NCBI GenBank assembly: GCA_011322515.1
Contig: DRMS01000322.1
Span: 1-29,148 of the forward strand
From: Leucothrix mucor
Lineage (GTDB): Bacteria; Pseudomonadota; Gammaproteobacteria; Thiotrichales; Thiotrichaceae
DNA: 29,148 bases
Reading direction: 5' to 3'
Position 1 is the stretch's first letter. Each line of letters opens with the position of its first letter. This document shows, one piece after another, positions 7,784 through 16,085 of the stretch. The position numbers and the translations under genes are program-made. Below the pieces are notes generated by a model that did no database searches, was not told where the DNA came from, and saw only the letters and a program-made list of their open reading frames with translations.

Positions 7784-10198
7784 CTAGACATCTAGATTAG
7801 AAACAGATAGCGCATTTTTCTCTATAAACTCTCTACGAGGTTCTACTAAATCCCCCATTAATGTGGAGAACACTTCATCTGCCTGATAAGCATCTTGAAT
7901 CGTTACTTGCAACATACGCCGCGTTTCAGGATCCATTGTAGTATCCCAAAGTTGATCAGGATTCATTTCACCTAGTCCCTTATAACGTTGAATACTTAAC
8001 CCTCTTTGAGCCTCTTTCATTAACCATTTTATGGCTTGATCAAAACGATCAATGGGTTGCTTTCTCTCTCCTCGCTGTATCCATGATTCTTTTGTCAGTA
8101 AACCATCTAACTCCTGATTTACCTTTATCAATGCTTGCAGTTCAGGCAATAGAAATAAATCTTTATCATAGAGCTGGATATTATCAACGCCATGCAGGCG
8201 AATAACTACTTCAATCGCCCAGACTTCATCTGAATTATCTCTCAACTTTGCCTGATAGTTTCTAGTGCCATTGAATTTCCCATTTAAACAGTCACATGCA
8301 TTAACTAACCATTCCTCAACATTACTTCCCGTGAACTCATCCACAAACCCCATAGGAGTAAATAATAAAGACTCTAATATTTCCGCATCATAGCGTTGCG
8401 ACAAACGACGAATCATTGACATCACACGCAAAAACTGACTTGATAGATTCTCTAGCGCTACTTCTTTTATGGGAGGCGTTCCATCATCTAAATACAAACC
8501 TGAGTTTTTCATAGCAAGATGCAGTAAATATTTTTCTCTTTCTGCTTCATCTTTTAGATAGCGTTCTTGTTTGCCTTTTTTGACTTTATATAAGGGAGGC
8601 TGAGCAATATAGACATGTCCACGTTCGACTAATTCTTTCATTTGACGATAGAAAAAGGTTAATAATAGCGTGCGAATATGTGACCCATCGACATCTGCAT
8701 CCGTCATAATAATAATACGGTGATACCGTAGTTTATCAGGGTTAAATTCTTCCTTTCCTATACCACAACCTAACGCCGTAATTAACGTCCCAATTTCTGC
8801 TGATCCGAGCATCTTATCAAAACGTGCTTTTTCCACGTTTAGAATTTTACCTTTTAACGGCAAAATAGCTTGTGTTTTTCTAGAACGACCTTGCTTAGCC
8901 GAACCACCCGCTGAATCGCCCTCCACTAGATAGATTTCACATAGCGCAGGATCTTTTTCCTGACAGTCTGCTAGTTTCCCTGGAAGACCTGCTATATCTA
9001 ATGCTCCTTTTCGGCGCGTCATTTCACGTGCTTTACGAGCAGCTTCTCTTGCTCTACAAGCTTCTACCACTTTGCTCGTTATTATTTTGGCTTCAACTGG
9101 ATTTTCTAATAGAAATTCATTAAGTCTTTCACTAATAGCTGACTCTACAATTCCGCGTATTTCTGATGAAACTAGCTTATCTTTTGTTTGCGAGGAAAAT
9201 TTTGGATCAGGCACTTTTACAGAAACTACTGCGGTTAGACCTTCTCTAACATCATCCCCTGTTGGTGATACTTTTTCCTTTTTAGCAACACCTTCTCTTT
9301 CAATATATTGATTTAAGGTTCGCGTTAATGCCGTGCGAAATCCTGACAAATGCGCACCGCCATCCTTTTGCGGGATATTATTAGTAAAACAGATAATATT
9401 TTCACGATAGGAATCATTCCACTGTAAAGCAACTTCAACACCTACGTCTTCTTTTTCAGTCAGGATATAAATAATATTTTCATGTAACGCTGTTTTCTTT
9501 TTATTAAGGTGCTCTACAAATGATTTTATTCCACCTTTATATTCAAAAAGTATTTGCTCACCTTCACCACGTTCGTCTACTAAGTTAATCCTTACACCAG
9601 AATTAAGAAAAGACAGTTCTCGCAAACGCTTAGCTAAGATATCAAAACTATACTCAGTAATCGTAAAGGTTGTTTTACTAGGTAAAAAACGAATTTCTGT
9701 TCCTGTTGATTCTGAATCACCGATAACTTTCAATTCAGAAGTAGGTGTACCATCAACATAAGTTTGTTGATGTATTTTGCCATTACGTCGAATCGTTAAG
9801 GTTAAATCTTCTGATAGTGCATTAACAACAGAGACACCAACACCATGCAGACCACCAGATACTTTATAGGAATTATCATCAAATTTTCCACCTGCATGTA
9901 ACACCGTCATAATAACTTCAGCAGCAGGTATTCCTTCTCCTTCATGCATATCAACAGGAATACCACGACCATCATCAGAGACTGAGACAGAACCATCTGA
10001 CTTGAGGATTACTTTGATTTCAGAACAATGCCCAGCTAAGGCTTCATCTATAGAGTTGTCGACGACTTCAAATACCATATGATGTAAACCTGTACCATCA
10101 TCAGTATCACCTATATACATACCTGGACGCTTTTTTACCGCTTCCAAACCTTTTAATACTTTTATATTACTAGAGTCGTAAACTTGTTCTTCTGACAT
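7784..10198 (-). CDS. gyrB: DNA gyrase subunit B
   Basis: The ATPase subunit of DNA gyrase, which introduces negative supercoils with GyrA. At 804 residues it equals E. coli GyrB in length and keeps the roughly 170-residue insert in the C-terminal half typical of Gram-negative GyrB. That insert separates it from the shorter ParE at 25.5 kb. Visible features are the GHKL ATPase site (EVVDNSIDEALAG, with Glu44 as base and Asn48 for Mg), GGLHGVGVSVVNALS, the TOPRIM motifs EGDSAGGSAKQGRSR and DADVDGSH, and the C-terminal QRYKGLGEMNPDQLW. AAGGATT lies before the ATG. It follows recF by 135 bp in the usual recF-gyrB order. Confidence 0.98.
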   Translation of the reverse strand: MSEEQVYDSSNIKVLKGLEAVKKRPGMYIGDTDDGTGLHHMVFEVVDNSIDEALAGHCSEIKVILKSDGSVSVSDDGRGIPVDMHEGEGIPAAEVIMTVLHAGGKFDDNSYKVSGGLHGVGVSVVNALSEDLTLTIRRNGKIHQQTYVDGTPTSELKVIGDSESTGTEIRFLPSKTTFTITEYSFDILAKRLRELSFLNSGVRINLVDERGEGEQILFEYKGGIKSFVEHLNKKKTALHENIIYILTEKEDVGVEVALQWNDSYRENIICFTNNIPQKDGGAHLSGFRTALTRTLNQYIEREGVAKKEKVSPTGDDVREGLTAVVSVKVPDPKFSSQTKDKLVSSEIRGIVESAISERLNEFLLENPVEAKIITSKVVEACRAREAARKAREMTRRKGALDIAGLPGKLADCQEKDPALCEIYLVEGDSAGGSAKQGRSRKTQAILPLKGKILNVEKARFDKMLGSAEIGTLITALGCGIGKEEFNPDKLRYHRIIIMTDADVDGSHIRTLLLTFFYRQMKELVERGHVYIAQPPLYKVKKGKQERYLKDEAEREKYLLHLAMKNSGLYLDDGTPPIKEVALENLSSQFLRVMSMIRRLSQRYDAEILESLLFTPMGFVDEFTGSNVEEWLVNACDCLNGKFNGTRNYQAKLRDNSDEVWAIEVVIRLHGVDNIQLYDKDLFLLPELQALIKVNQELDGLLTKESWIQRGERKQPIDRFDQAIKWLMKEAQRGLSIQRYKGLGEMNPDQLWDTTMDPETRRMLQVTIQDAYQADEVFSTLMGDLVEPRREFIEKNALSVSNLDV

Positions 10199-10225
10199 GC
10201 TGTTAATCCTTTTGAATAGACGCTC

Positions 10226-10234
10226 AGTGTAGCA
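10226..10234 (-). promoter_or_regulatory. candidate extended -10 element for gyrB
   Basis: Read on the minus strand this is TGCTACACT, an extended -10 of the TG-n-TANANT type, 28 bp before the gyrB start codon. No good -35 is visible, as is usual for extended -10 promoters. Supported only by motif and position. Confidence 0.35.
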
Positions 10235-10333
10235 TTTTTTCTATATAAATAATGGTTTAATCCTGAGATACATCTTGCACCTCAACAACGTAGGTTTGCT
10301 CTTTGCTATCAAATCCATGTTGTGTTTCACGTA

Positions 10334-11419
10334 CTAACTGACTTCTGATACCTCACCATGTTTCACGTGAAACATCTTTATATTTTCCCCTTTCCATATT
10401 TTCATCTTGATTGGAGCTGTTAAAATAACTTGTTGTTGTAAAGCTTGTAGGGCTTTGAATAGTATTCGTTGATTTTTTTTATCCAACTCTGAAGAAATGT
10501 CGTCAATAGAAATAACTCCTGATGTAATACCGTCCGTAGTTAATACATCACTTTGAGCCAGATAAAGCAATATAGAGAGAAGCTTTAATTCTCCTCGTGA
10601 TGCTGCTATATGAGCTAGATTGTCATTTATATTGATTTTTAAATCGGACTTATGCACACCGTGTAATGTTCGCTTTAATTTTAACTCTTGGGGTAGCTTA
10701 CTCTGATAAAACGCCAACGTATTTACGTTTTCAAACGTATCGACCGAAGGAAAGCCATTTGTTAGCGAAAGCGAAATACGTTTATCAGGCATGAGGATTT
10801 TTCTGAATAAATCAACGGGACTTTCTAGTAAAGCAACAATAGACTGCCTTTTTTCATATAAAGTTGCCTGAACGTTTATCAACTCTTTCGTCCAGTAATT
10901 AAAATCAGCTGTGACTTGGTTGTTACGTAAACAAGCATTACGCTGTTTCAATATTCTTTGGTGGTATTTCCAAACCTGATAAAAATCAGGCAATAAGTAA
11001 AATCCAATCCAGTCAAGATAACGACGCCTTACTGAGGGCGATCCCATAATTAATTTAATTGAATCAGGGGTAATGGTAGTGACAGGAAGATATTGACTTA
11101 ACTCTGCCTGTGAGCGTATATCACTTTGGTTTATACGTATGCGTGTTTCATCCTGATTTTTCTCAATACCAATATGTGAAGTAGATCCTGAAGCTGAAAC
11201 GTTGGCAGTGATTAATAATTTTTCGCTATCCCAGCTAACAACCTCATTTATTCGCCTAGTGCGAAACGATCGCCCTGTGGAAAGAATAGAAAATGCTTCG
11301 ATTAAACTTGATTTTCCTGATCCATTTTTACCAATGACTAAATTAACACCTGATGATAATTCCAGTTTAGCAGAGGTTATCATGCGGCAATTTTTAATCT
11401 GTATAGTATCAAACTTCAT
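10334..11419 (-). CDS. recF: DNA replication and repair protein RecF
   Basis: An SMC-like ATPase that loads RecA at gaps together with RecO and RecR. It has 361 residues, normal for RecF. The Walker A GKNGSGKS is at 30-37, the signature region is ASRGELKLLSILLYLAQ, and the Walker B/D-loop is VISIDDISSELDKKNQ. The C-terminal MFHVKHGEVSEVS follows the family pattern, and its codons contain a parS site. No strong ribosome-binding site lies before the ATG at 11419. In most gammaproteobacteria dnaA-dnaN precede recF; here the upstream 800 bp hold only repeats and a decayed frame, so the origin-proximal cluster has been broken. Confidence 0.97.
   Translation of the reverse strand: MKFDTIQIKNCRMITSAKLELSSGVNLVIGKNGSGKSSLIEAFSILSTGRSFRTRRINEVVSWDSEKLLITANVSASGSTSHIGIEKNQDETRIRINQSDIRSQAELSQYLPVTTITPDSIKLIMGSPSVRRRYLDWIGFYLLPDFYQVWKYHQRILKQRNACLRNNQVTADFNYWTKELINVQATLYEKRQSIVALLESPVDLFRKILMPDKRISLSLTNGFPSVDTFENVNTLAFYQSKLPQELKLKRTLHGVHKSDLKININDNLAHIAASRGELKLLSILLYLAQSDVLTTDGITSGVISIDDISSELDKKNQRILFKALQALQQQVILTAPIKMKIWKGENIKMFHVKHGEVSEVS
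10359..10374. promoter_or_regulatory. parS centromere site (ParB binding)
   Basis: TGTTTCACGTGAAACA is an exact copy of the conserved 16-bp chromosomal parS palindrome. It lies within the last codons of recF (MFHVKH). A second half-match, TGTTTCACGT, follows 36 bp away at 10323-10332 in the recF-gyrB spacer. parS sites normally lie close to the replication origin, which suggests this locus is origin-proximal. Confidence 0.9.
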
Positions 11420-11453
11420 AAATAAGAGGTCATAATAAATCTAATCAAATTTG

Positions 11454-11695
11454 GGCATCCTTCACGAAATGGAAAAGTAGTTTACACTTTTGTAGCTCAT
11501 ATGAAGTTTACGTAATACGGGATAGCACATTGCTCTGACCTCCCGTATTTCGCTTAGGCTACATACGGGCTACCGAACTGTCAACTGGCATATGAGGATA
11601 CTTATTTCTCTTCTCTTTTTCGGCATCCTTCACGTATCCAAAAAGTAGGTTACACTTTTTTCCAATAGGAGTAAATTATTGACATATAGGATGCC
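11454..11695. repeat. nested inverted/direct repeat element upstream of recF
   Basis: GGGCATCCTTCACG...AAAAGTAG-TTTACACTTTT (11454-11491) recurs as a direct repeat at 11622-11660, and an inverted end GGATGCC closes the unit at 11689-11695. Inside are AATACGGGA (11514-11522) paired with TCCCGTATT (11541-11549), and CTCATATG paired with CATATGAG. The nested symmetry suggests a non-autonomous mobile element or its remains. Confidence 0.6.
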
Positions 11696-11742
11696 ATAAC
11701 TATTCCAAGATAATTTTTAGCTCTCTTAATACTCCCTCCTAT

Positions 11743-12030
11743 TTAAACGTTGAGAGAGGTCTCTTTCACCTCTTTTTTTACAGCTTCAAAACAATCTTCA
11801 AGGCGTTTAGCAATGACTGGTTAATCATCGTGGAAAGAAGCTATTAGCGACAAGGCGATTTAAGTATTCTTTCCATTCGTCTGCTGTTCTGTGATCCGTT
11901 AGTTGAATGTTCAAAATGGCAGAATTAACAGGATCTGCAACGCTTAATAGCATTATCAAACAAATTATAAGAGAAATTACCAACTTTTTAGAGCTTGCTC
12001 GATTGTTAGTCCAGAATCTGTGTTCTAAGG
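11743..12030 (-). pseudogene. decayed coding frame, function not recognised
   Basis: On the minus strand a stop-free frame reads protein-like sequence including LLSVADPVNSAILNIQLTD and RTADEWKEYLNRLVAN, then ends. A shifted frame directly continues with PVIAKRLEDCFEAVKKEV and a stop at 11743, after one in-frame stop. Composition (charged, few rare residues) looks coding, but there is no good start, one frame change and one internal stop. I do not recognise the family. It may be the remnant of a mobile-element gene. Confidence 0.35.
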
Positions 12031-12185
12031 AGGGTAAATTGGTTTTTCAAAAACTTTGTTTTTCCGAAGCATTAAAAAACTGGGCATGGTTCATAGATAT
12101 AACCCACTATCAAAAAAAGTATTAACTAATTTTGGACGTTAATATACAAGGATGTCCTATATTTGCCAGCTTTAGGCTCTACATA

Positions 12186-12214
12186 TTTATGCTCCACTCA
12201 GTTATAATTATAAT
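12186..12214 (+). promoter_or_regulatory. candidate sigma-70 promoter for hemF
   Basis: A perfect -10 TATAAT (12209-12214) lies 17 bp after a weak -35 TTTATG (12186-12191), about 30 bp upstream of the hemF ATG. An overlapping TATAAT begins at 12203. Confidence 0.35.
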
Positions 12215-12244
12215 CATTTCCCAATAACAAAATGGTCTCAAATA

Positions 12245-13174
12245 ATGTCCACCCCCGATATTGATGCTGTAAAAAAATACCTCCTTTCCTTGCAAGATTC
12301 CATTTGTACCCAACTTGCCGATGAAGACGGCAATGCTGAATTTATAATTGACGAATGGCAACGCCTAGAAGGTGGTAACGGCATGAGTGGTGGTGGACGC
12401 ACGCGTCTATTAACCAATGGCGCAGTCATTGAACAAGGTGGAGTTAATTTCTCGCATGTCTTTGGCGACAATATGCCAGCATCTGCAACAATGCATCGTC
12501 CTGAATTAGCTGGGCGTAGCTTTCAGGCCTTGGGGGTTTCTCTGGTTATTCATCCACATAACCCCTATATACCTACTTCTCATGCCAATGTGCGTTTCTT
12601 TATTGCTGAGAAAGAAGGTGCTGATCCTGTCTGGTGGTTTGGTGGTGGATATGATTTAACCCCTTATTATGGCAATGATGAGGACTGCATTCACTGGCAT
12701 AAAACAGCACAACAAGCCTGTAAGCCTTTTGGTAAAACACGCTATACAGAACATAAAAAATGGTGTGATGATTATTTTTATTTAAAACATCGTGATGAGC
12801 CACGCGGTATCGGTGGTTTATTTTTTGATGATCTTAATCAAGAAGGATTTGAGCAATCTTTTGCTTATTTGCGAAGTATTGGGGATAGTTATATCAATGC
12901 CTACCGCCCTATTATGGCGAAGCGTAAAAAATTTGAATACGGTGAGCGGCAAAGAGATTTTCAGCTTTATCGCCGTGGACGCTATGTAGAATTCAATCTT
13001 ATTTATGATCGCGGTACTTTATTTGGTTTACAGTCAGGTGGGCGTACTGAATCCATCTTGATGTCAATGCCACCTTTAGTTAAATGGCGCTATGACTGGC
13101 AACCAGAAAATGGCTCTGAAGAGTCAAAGCTTTATAGTGATTATTTACGAGCTAGAGATTGGGCAGGCATGTAA
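12245..13174 (+). CDS. hemF: oxygen-dependent coproporphyrinogen III oxidase
   Basis: HemF oxidatively decarboxylates coproporphyrinogen III to protoporphyrinogen IX in haem synthesis and needs O2. It has 309 residues, slightly longer than E. coli HemF (299). Family signatures are clear: RLEGGNGMSGGGRTR, GVNFSHVFGDNMPASAT, SLVIHPHNPYIPTSHAN, FGGGYDLTPYYGNDEDC, KHRDEPRGIGGLFFDDL and RGTLFGLQSGGRTESIL. It is a single gene on the plus strand with weak ribosome-binding sequence and a candidate promoter upstream. Its presence indicates that the organism makes haem aerobically. Codon use and context show nothing odd. Confidence 0.97.
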   Translation: MSTPDIDAVKKYLLSLQDSICTQLADEDGNAEFIIDEWQRLEGGNGMSGGGRTRLLTNGAVIEQGGVNFSHVFGDNMPASATMHRPELAGRSFQALGVSLVIHPHNPYIPTSHANVRFFIAEKEGADPVWWFGGGYDLTPYYGNDEDCIHWHKTAQQACKPFGKTRYTEHKKWCDDYFYLKHRDEPRGIGGLFFDDLNQEGFEQSFAYLRSIGDSYINAYRPIMAKRKKFEYGERQRDFQLYRRGRYVEFNLIYDRGTLFGLQSGGRTESILMSMPPLVKWRYDWQPENGSEESKLYSDYLRARDWAGM

Positions 13175-13310
13175 TAATTAATAGTATAATATAATCAAAT
13201 ACTTATAGATCACATGTAACATCTTAATTTAAGTTGTAGAATAATAACTCAAGAGGTGTTATTATTTTAATATATATAAAAAATAATTATTAAGCCTATA
13301 AGGATATTTC

Positions 13311-13363
13311 AAGAACGTGCATAAAATAAGTTAGAGTGTCCAGCTTATTCCGCGCACGTTCCT
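13311..13363. repeat. short palindromic element related to the 160-bp repeats (family D)
   Basis: Ends are AAGAACGTGC (13311-13320) and GCACGTTCCT (about 13354-13363), near-perfect complements and the same termini as the 160-bp repeats at 22248 and 22862. The interior is only about 33 bp, so this is likely an internal deletion derivative. It lies 50 bp before the zinc-ribbon gene. Confidence 0.55.
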
Positions 13364-13412
13364 CGGCCACAGGGAATAGGAATGTAACAACCTACTTAAG
13401 AGGACCGCTATT

Positions 13413-14015
13413 ATGAATATGTCACCCGATGCCACTGTTTTAAAGAGCCCCTGCCAAACACACTCATTACTTTTAAAAAATAATCATTCAAAACTGGAAA
13501 AGCTAGCTTTAACAGCTCCTTGGCAGAAGTTGAAAGATTTGCTACACGGGTCATCGAAGACGATTGGCAAGCCATTTAACAGCCCTATTTTAATGATGAA
13601 GCTTTTGGTTCTTCAGGAGTTGCTACAGATTAACACGAGGCAACTTCAAGATCATTTAGATGATCATTACAGTTTATTTGTCTTTTTAATACCTGGCATG
13701 GAAAATGGCATTCCAGAACAATCTGAAATAGAAAGATTAAAGCAATGCTTACAAGAAATGAACTTACTCTATCCTTTTCTCAATGAGTGTGTTGAAGTTC
13801 TAGGGATAGATCGCTCAAAAATAAATTTATATGAATATTATGATCATAATGCACCCCCAAAATACGCCTCTCCTCCCAGCGCTTTGCATGCAATAGCGTG
13901 CCCTCGTTGCGGTAGAAAAAACTTACATATCAGAACGCAGTCATTGATGACTAAAATTTTTAGCAAGAAATCATCTTATACCTGTAATGTTTGTACTTTA
14001 CATTTTGCGCTTTAG
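13413..14015 (+). CDS. IS5-type transposase N-terminal domain joined to a zinc ribbon
   Basis: A 200-residue protein. Residues about 35-132 resemble the N-terminal (DUF772-type) domain of IS5/IS1182-family transposases: a W-x-x-L start, ILMMKLLVLQELLQINTRQL, a DHLDDHYSLFVFL segment and an IPEQSEIERLKQ motif in place of the usual PDHTT.WRFR. The DDE catalytic domain is absent. In its place residues 160-200 carry a zinc ribbon, Cys163-x2-Cys166 and Cys191-x2-Cys194 (CPRC...CNVC). AGAGGA lies upstream of the ATG and a strong hairpin terminator follows about 125 bp after the stop, so it looks like an expressed gene. It may be a domesticated DNA-binding protein, or an accessory or decayed transposase. 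Similarity is judged by eye. Confidence 0.6.
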   Translation: MNMSPDATVLKSPCQTHSLLLKNNHSKLEKLALTAPWQKLKDLLHGSSKTIGKPFNSPILMMKLLVLQELLQINTRQLQDHLDDHYSLFVFLIPGMENGIPEQSEIERLKQCLQEMNLLYPFLNECVEVLGIDRSKINLYEYYDHNAPPKYASPPSALHAIACPRCGRKNLHIRTQSLMTKIFSKKSSYTCNVCTLHFAL

Positions 14016-14140
14016 AAATACAGCTATCAATTTTAAGACAAAGACAAGTATGTTGCAGTCTTCCACTTTAAGTTGATAACTAAAAATATAAGCTAACAAT
14101 CAACACTTTCGCCTGCTGAAAACAAGAAAACACACAATTA

Positions 14141-14175
14141 AAAAAGGCTTGCTCTCCATATAGAGCAAGCCTTTT
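14141..14175. terminator. bidirectional Rho-independent terminator
   Basis: AAAAGGCTTGCTCT and AGAGCAAGCCTTTT form a 14-bp perfect stem with a 7-base loop, flanked by A and T runs. It can end the zinc-ribbon gene (plus strand) and the mltD gene (minus strand). Confidence 0.85.
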
Positions 14176-14183
14176 GATTGTAG

Positions 14184-14328
14184 GGCTACTAACTTAAGGC
14201 GGGACAAGTAAAGTCATAGCAAACAACCCGCACCCTTCGACAAGCTCAGGGAGCTAGCTTCCTGAGCTTGTCGAAGGGTGCGGGTGAATAGGCATAAACA
14301 TTAACTGCCCCGCCTTAAACTGGTAGCC
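14184..14328. repeat. MITE-like family A, full copy
   Basis: A 145-bp element with terminal inverted repeats GGCTACTAACTTAAGGCGGG and its complement ending GGTAGCC at 14328. Arms surround a long palindrome of the CCCGCACCCTTCGACAAGCT type. It is inserted between a terminator and the mltD 3' end, and is inverted relative to the copies at 23.2 and 27.5 kb. Confidence 0.9.
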
Positions 14329-14385
14329 GATTGTAGATGCTTTTACGTTGTGCGTTTTTTTCCTAAAATAATGTTAAAAGGCATT

Positions 14386-15939
14386 TTAACCGCGTTTTGA
14401 ACGCCTTGATTTAGCTGCAACCCTCAAACGTCTACCTGCTTTAATTCGTGAGCCACGTATTCTATTCAAGCGTTTTAGCTTTCTGACCGTTGTGCCATAA
14501 CGTGATGCAATTCTTGATAAGCTCTCGCCATGACGAACGCGATGAACCCTACTTTTTCTCTTGTAACGACGACGATAGGTGCGAGTTGCGCGTGAATATT
14601 TTGCTATTTTTATTGGACTAACCGTTGGCGCACGCTGGATTGCTCTTTGCATATTTCCAGCATATTGGCGCGGAACGAGGATTTTTCTGGTCATTGATGG
14701 CATGGTGATACCATATTTAAATCCAGGATTTAAATGCTGCATGGTAGATGCCTGCATACCTGCTTGATAAGCTACTTTTTTCAGGTCAACGGCTTTACTG
14801 AAGTAAACTTGAATTAACTTAGGTGCATTAACTGCATGTGGTAAACGTATGCCAAATGATCTAGGAGAGCGAATAACTTCTCTATAAGCTAATAATTTTG
14901 GCACATAGTTTCTAGTTTCACGCGGTAACGACAGGCTCCAATAATCTGTTGGCAAACCTCTGGCTCTATTTTTTTCTATTTCTCGATGAACACGATTTTC
15001 ACCACAATTATAAGCCGCTAATGCAAGAAACCAGTCACCACGAAACTCACGGTGTAATTTTTGCAGATAATCCATTGCTGCACGAGTAGACTCGATCACA
15101 TCTAAACGACCATCATATCCATGTGTTTGTTTTAACCCATAGCGTTTACCCGTACCACGAATAAACTGCCACATACCTGCTGCACCCGCATGAGATCTTG
15201 CTTTGGTGATATAAGCACTTTCAACCATTGGCAGTAAAACTAAATCTGTTGGCATTCTACGGCGTTGCAATTCTGTGGCAACTAAATGCAAATAATCCGT
15301 TGAGCGATTCAATGTTCTCATCACGCCACCGCGATTGCTTCTCATACGCTGAATCGCACGTTGTACTATTGGGCGATATTGGTCATTACGGAAACGAAAA
15401 CCATTTTTTACTCGATGCCATACGCTGTTAGCTGGAAGTCTAGTGGCAGTATTTACTCTTTGATATGTCCGATTTCTTGTTCTTGCTAATCGTAATAGTT
15501 GTTGCTGGCGATTTAGGCGGAGTTTTTTATTGCGTAATCGTTGTAGATTTTCACGTTTACGTTTATTAAGCAGTCTTTGCTGACGAGATTGGGCTAGGGG
15601 CTGCGATTGATTGAACTGAGGGACGTTTCTAGAAATGTGTACTGGCGTTGGTATCGGACGACTTGGTACTAGTGGGGCTATACCTAATAGTACCGCAGCA
15701 GAATCTAACTCCGCATCTTCTTTACTCGTTACGTTAAGTTGTGCCTTAGGCTTTTTCATTTCACGCATTATCGCATCGACAGCATCAGGAGTAGATTTAC
15801 TTTGCGTCTTCTCCTCAATATTCAGAAGTTTATTTGCAATACTAAGCAGATTTTCATCGGTCGTTGCATTGGCTGTTGAAATACAGACGAGCGAACTAGT
15901 AGCAAATAAAGCAATTGCTATCGATTTTTTTAATAACAT
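14386..15939 (-). CDS. mltD: membrane-bound lytic murein transglycosylase D-like protein
   Basis: An exported peptidoglycan lytic transglycosylase of 517 residues, cleaving the MurNAc-GlcNAc bond with 1,6-anhydro product. The signal peptide is 1-26 (cut after ANA). Residues 105-165 form an extremely Arg/Gln-rich linker. The SLT domain is at about 210-350, with catalytic Glu240 in LLPMVESAY, GAAGMWQFI, and ALAAYNCGENRV. One clear LysM domain is at about 466-508 (HRVRHGESLSRIASRYGTT), with an Arg-rich tail. E. coli MltD has a lipobox and two LysM domains; here no lipobox is seen. AAGGATAT lies before the ATG. The very basic linker recalls the DUF1287 lipoprotein. Confidence 0.9.
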   Translation of the reverse strand: MLLKKSIAIALFATSSLVCISTANATTDENLLSIANKLLNIEEKTQSKSTPDAVDAIMREMKKPKAQLNVTSKEDAELDSAAVLLGIAPLVPSRPIPTPVHISRNVPQFNQSQPLAQSRQQRLLNKRKRENLQRLRNKKLRLNRQQQLLRLARTRNRTYQRVNTATRLPANSVWHRVKNGFRFRNDQYRPIVQRAIQRMRSNRGGVMRTLNRSTDYLHLVATELQRRRMPTDLVLLPMVESAYITKARSHAGAAGMWQFIRGTGKRYGLKQTHGYDGRLDVIESTRAAMDYLQKLHREFRGDWFLALAAYNCGENRVHREIEKNRARGLPTDYWSLSLPRETRNYVPKLLAYREVIRSPRSFGIRLPHAVNAPKLIQVYFSKAVDLKKVAYQAGMQASTMQHLNPGFKYGITMPSMTRKILVPRQYAGNMQRAIQRAPTVSPIKIAKYSRATRTYRRRYKRKSRVHRVRHGESLSRIASRYGTTVRKLKRLNRIRGSRIKAGRRLRVAAKSRRSKRG

Positions 15940-16085
15940 TTCGATATCCTTATAAATTTAACTAATAATCCATATTAGCACTATTATTTGTTTATTGTTG
16001 TAATAAATTTACTTAAAAAGAATGTTTTTTATCCAAAAAAAATAAAAAACAATAAGTTATAGTTATTTATTGACTTAAATTATAC

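Larger units (their letters stand above)
11420..12244. other. 825-bp region between recF and hemF: repeats and a decayed frame
   Basis: No intact gene is convincing. It contains a repeat cluster (11454-11695), a minus-strand decayed coding frame (11743-12030) and a promoter candidate for hemF. A plus-strand frame of 72 codons at 11907-12125 overlaps the decayed minus frame, lacks a ribosome-binding site and matches nothing recognised. Confidence 0.6.

Noticed and set aside
11907..12125. A 72-codon plus-strand frame between recF and hemF.
   Set aside because: It overlaps the more protein-like decayed minus-strand frame, lacks a ribosome-binding site and resembles nothing known.
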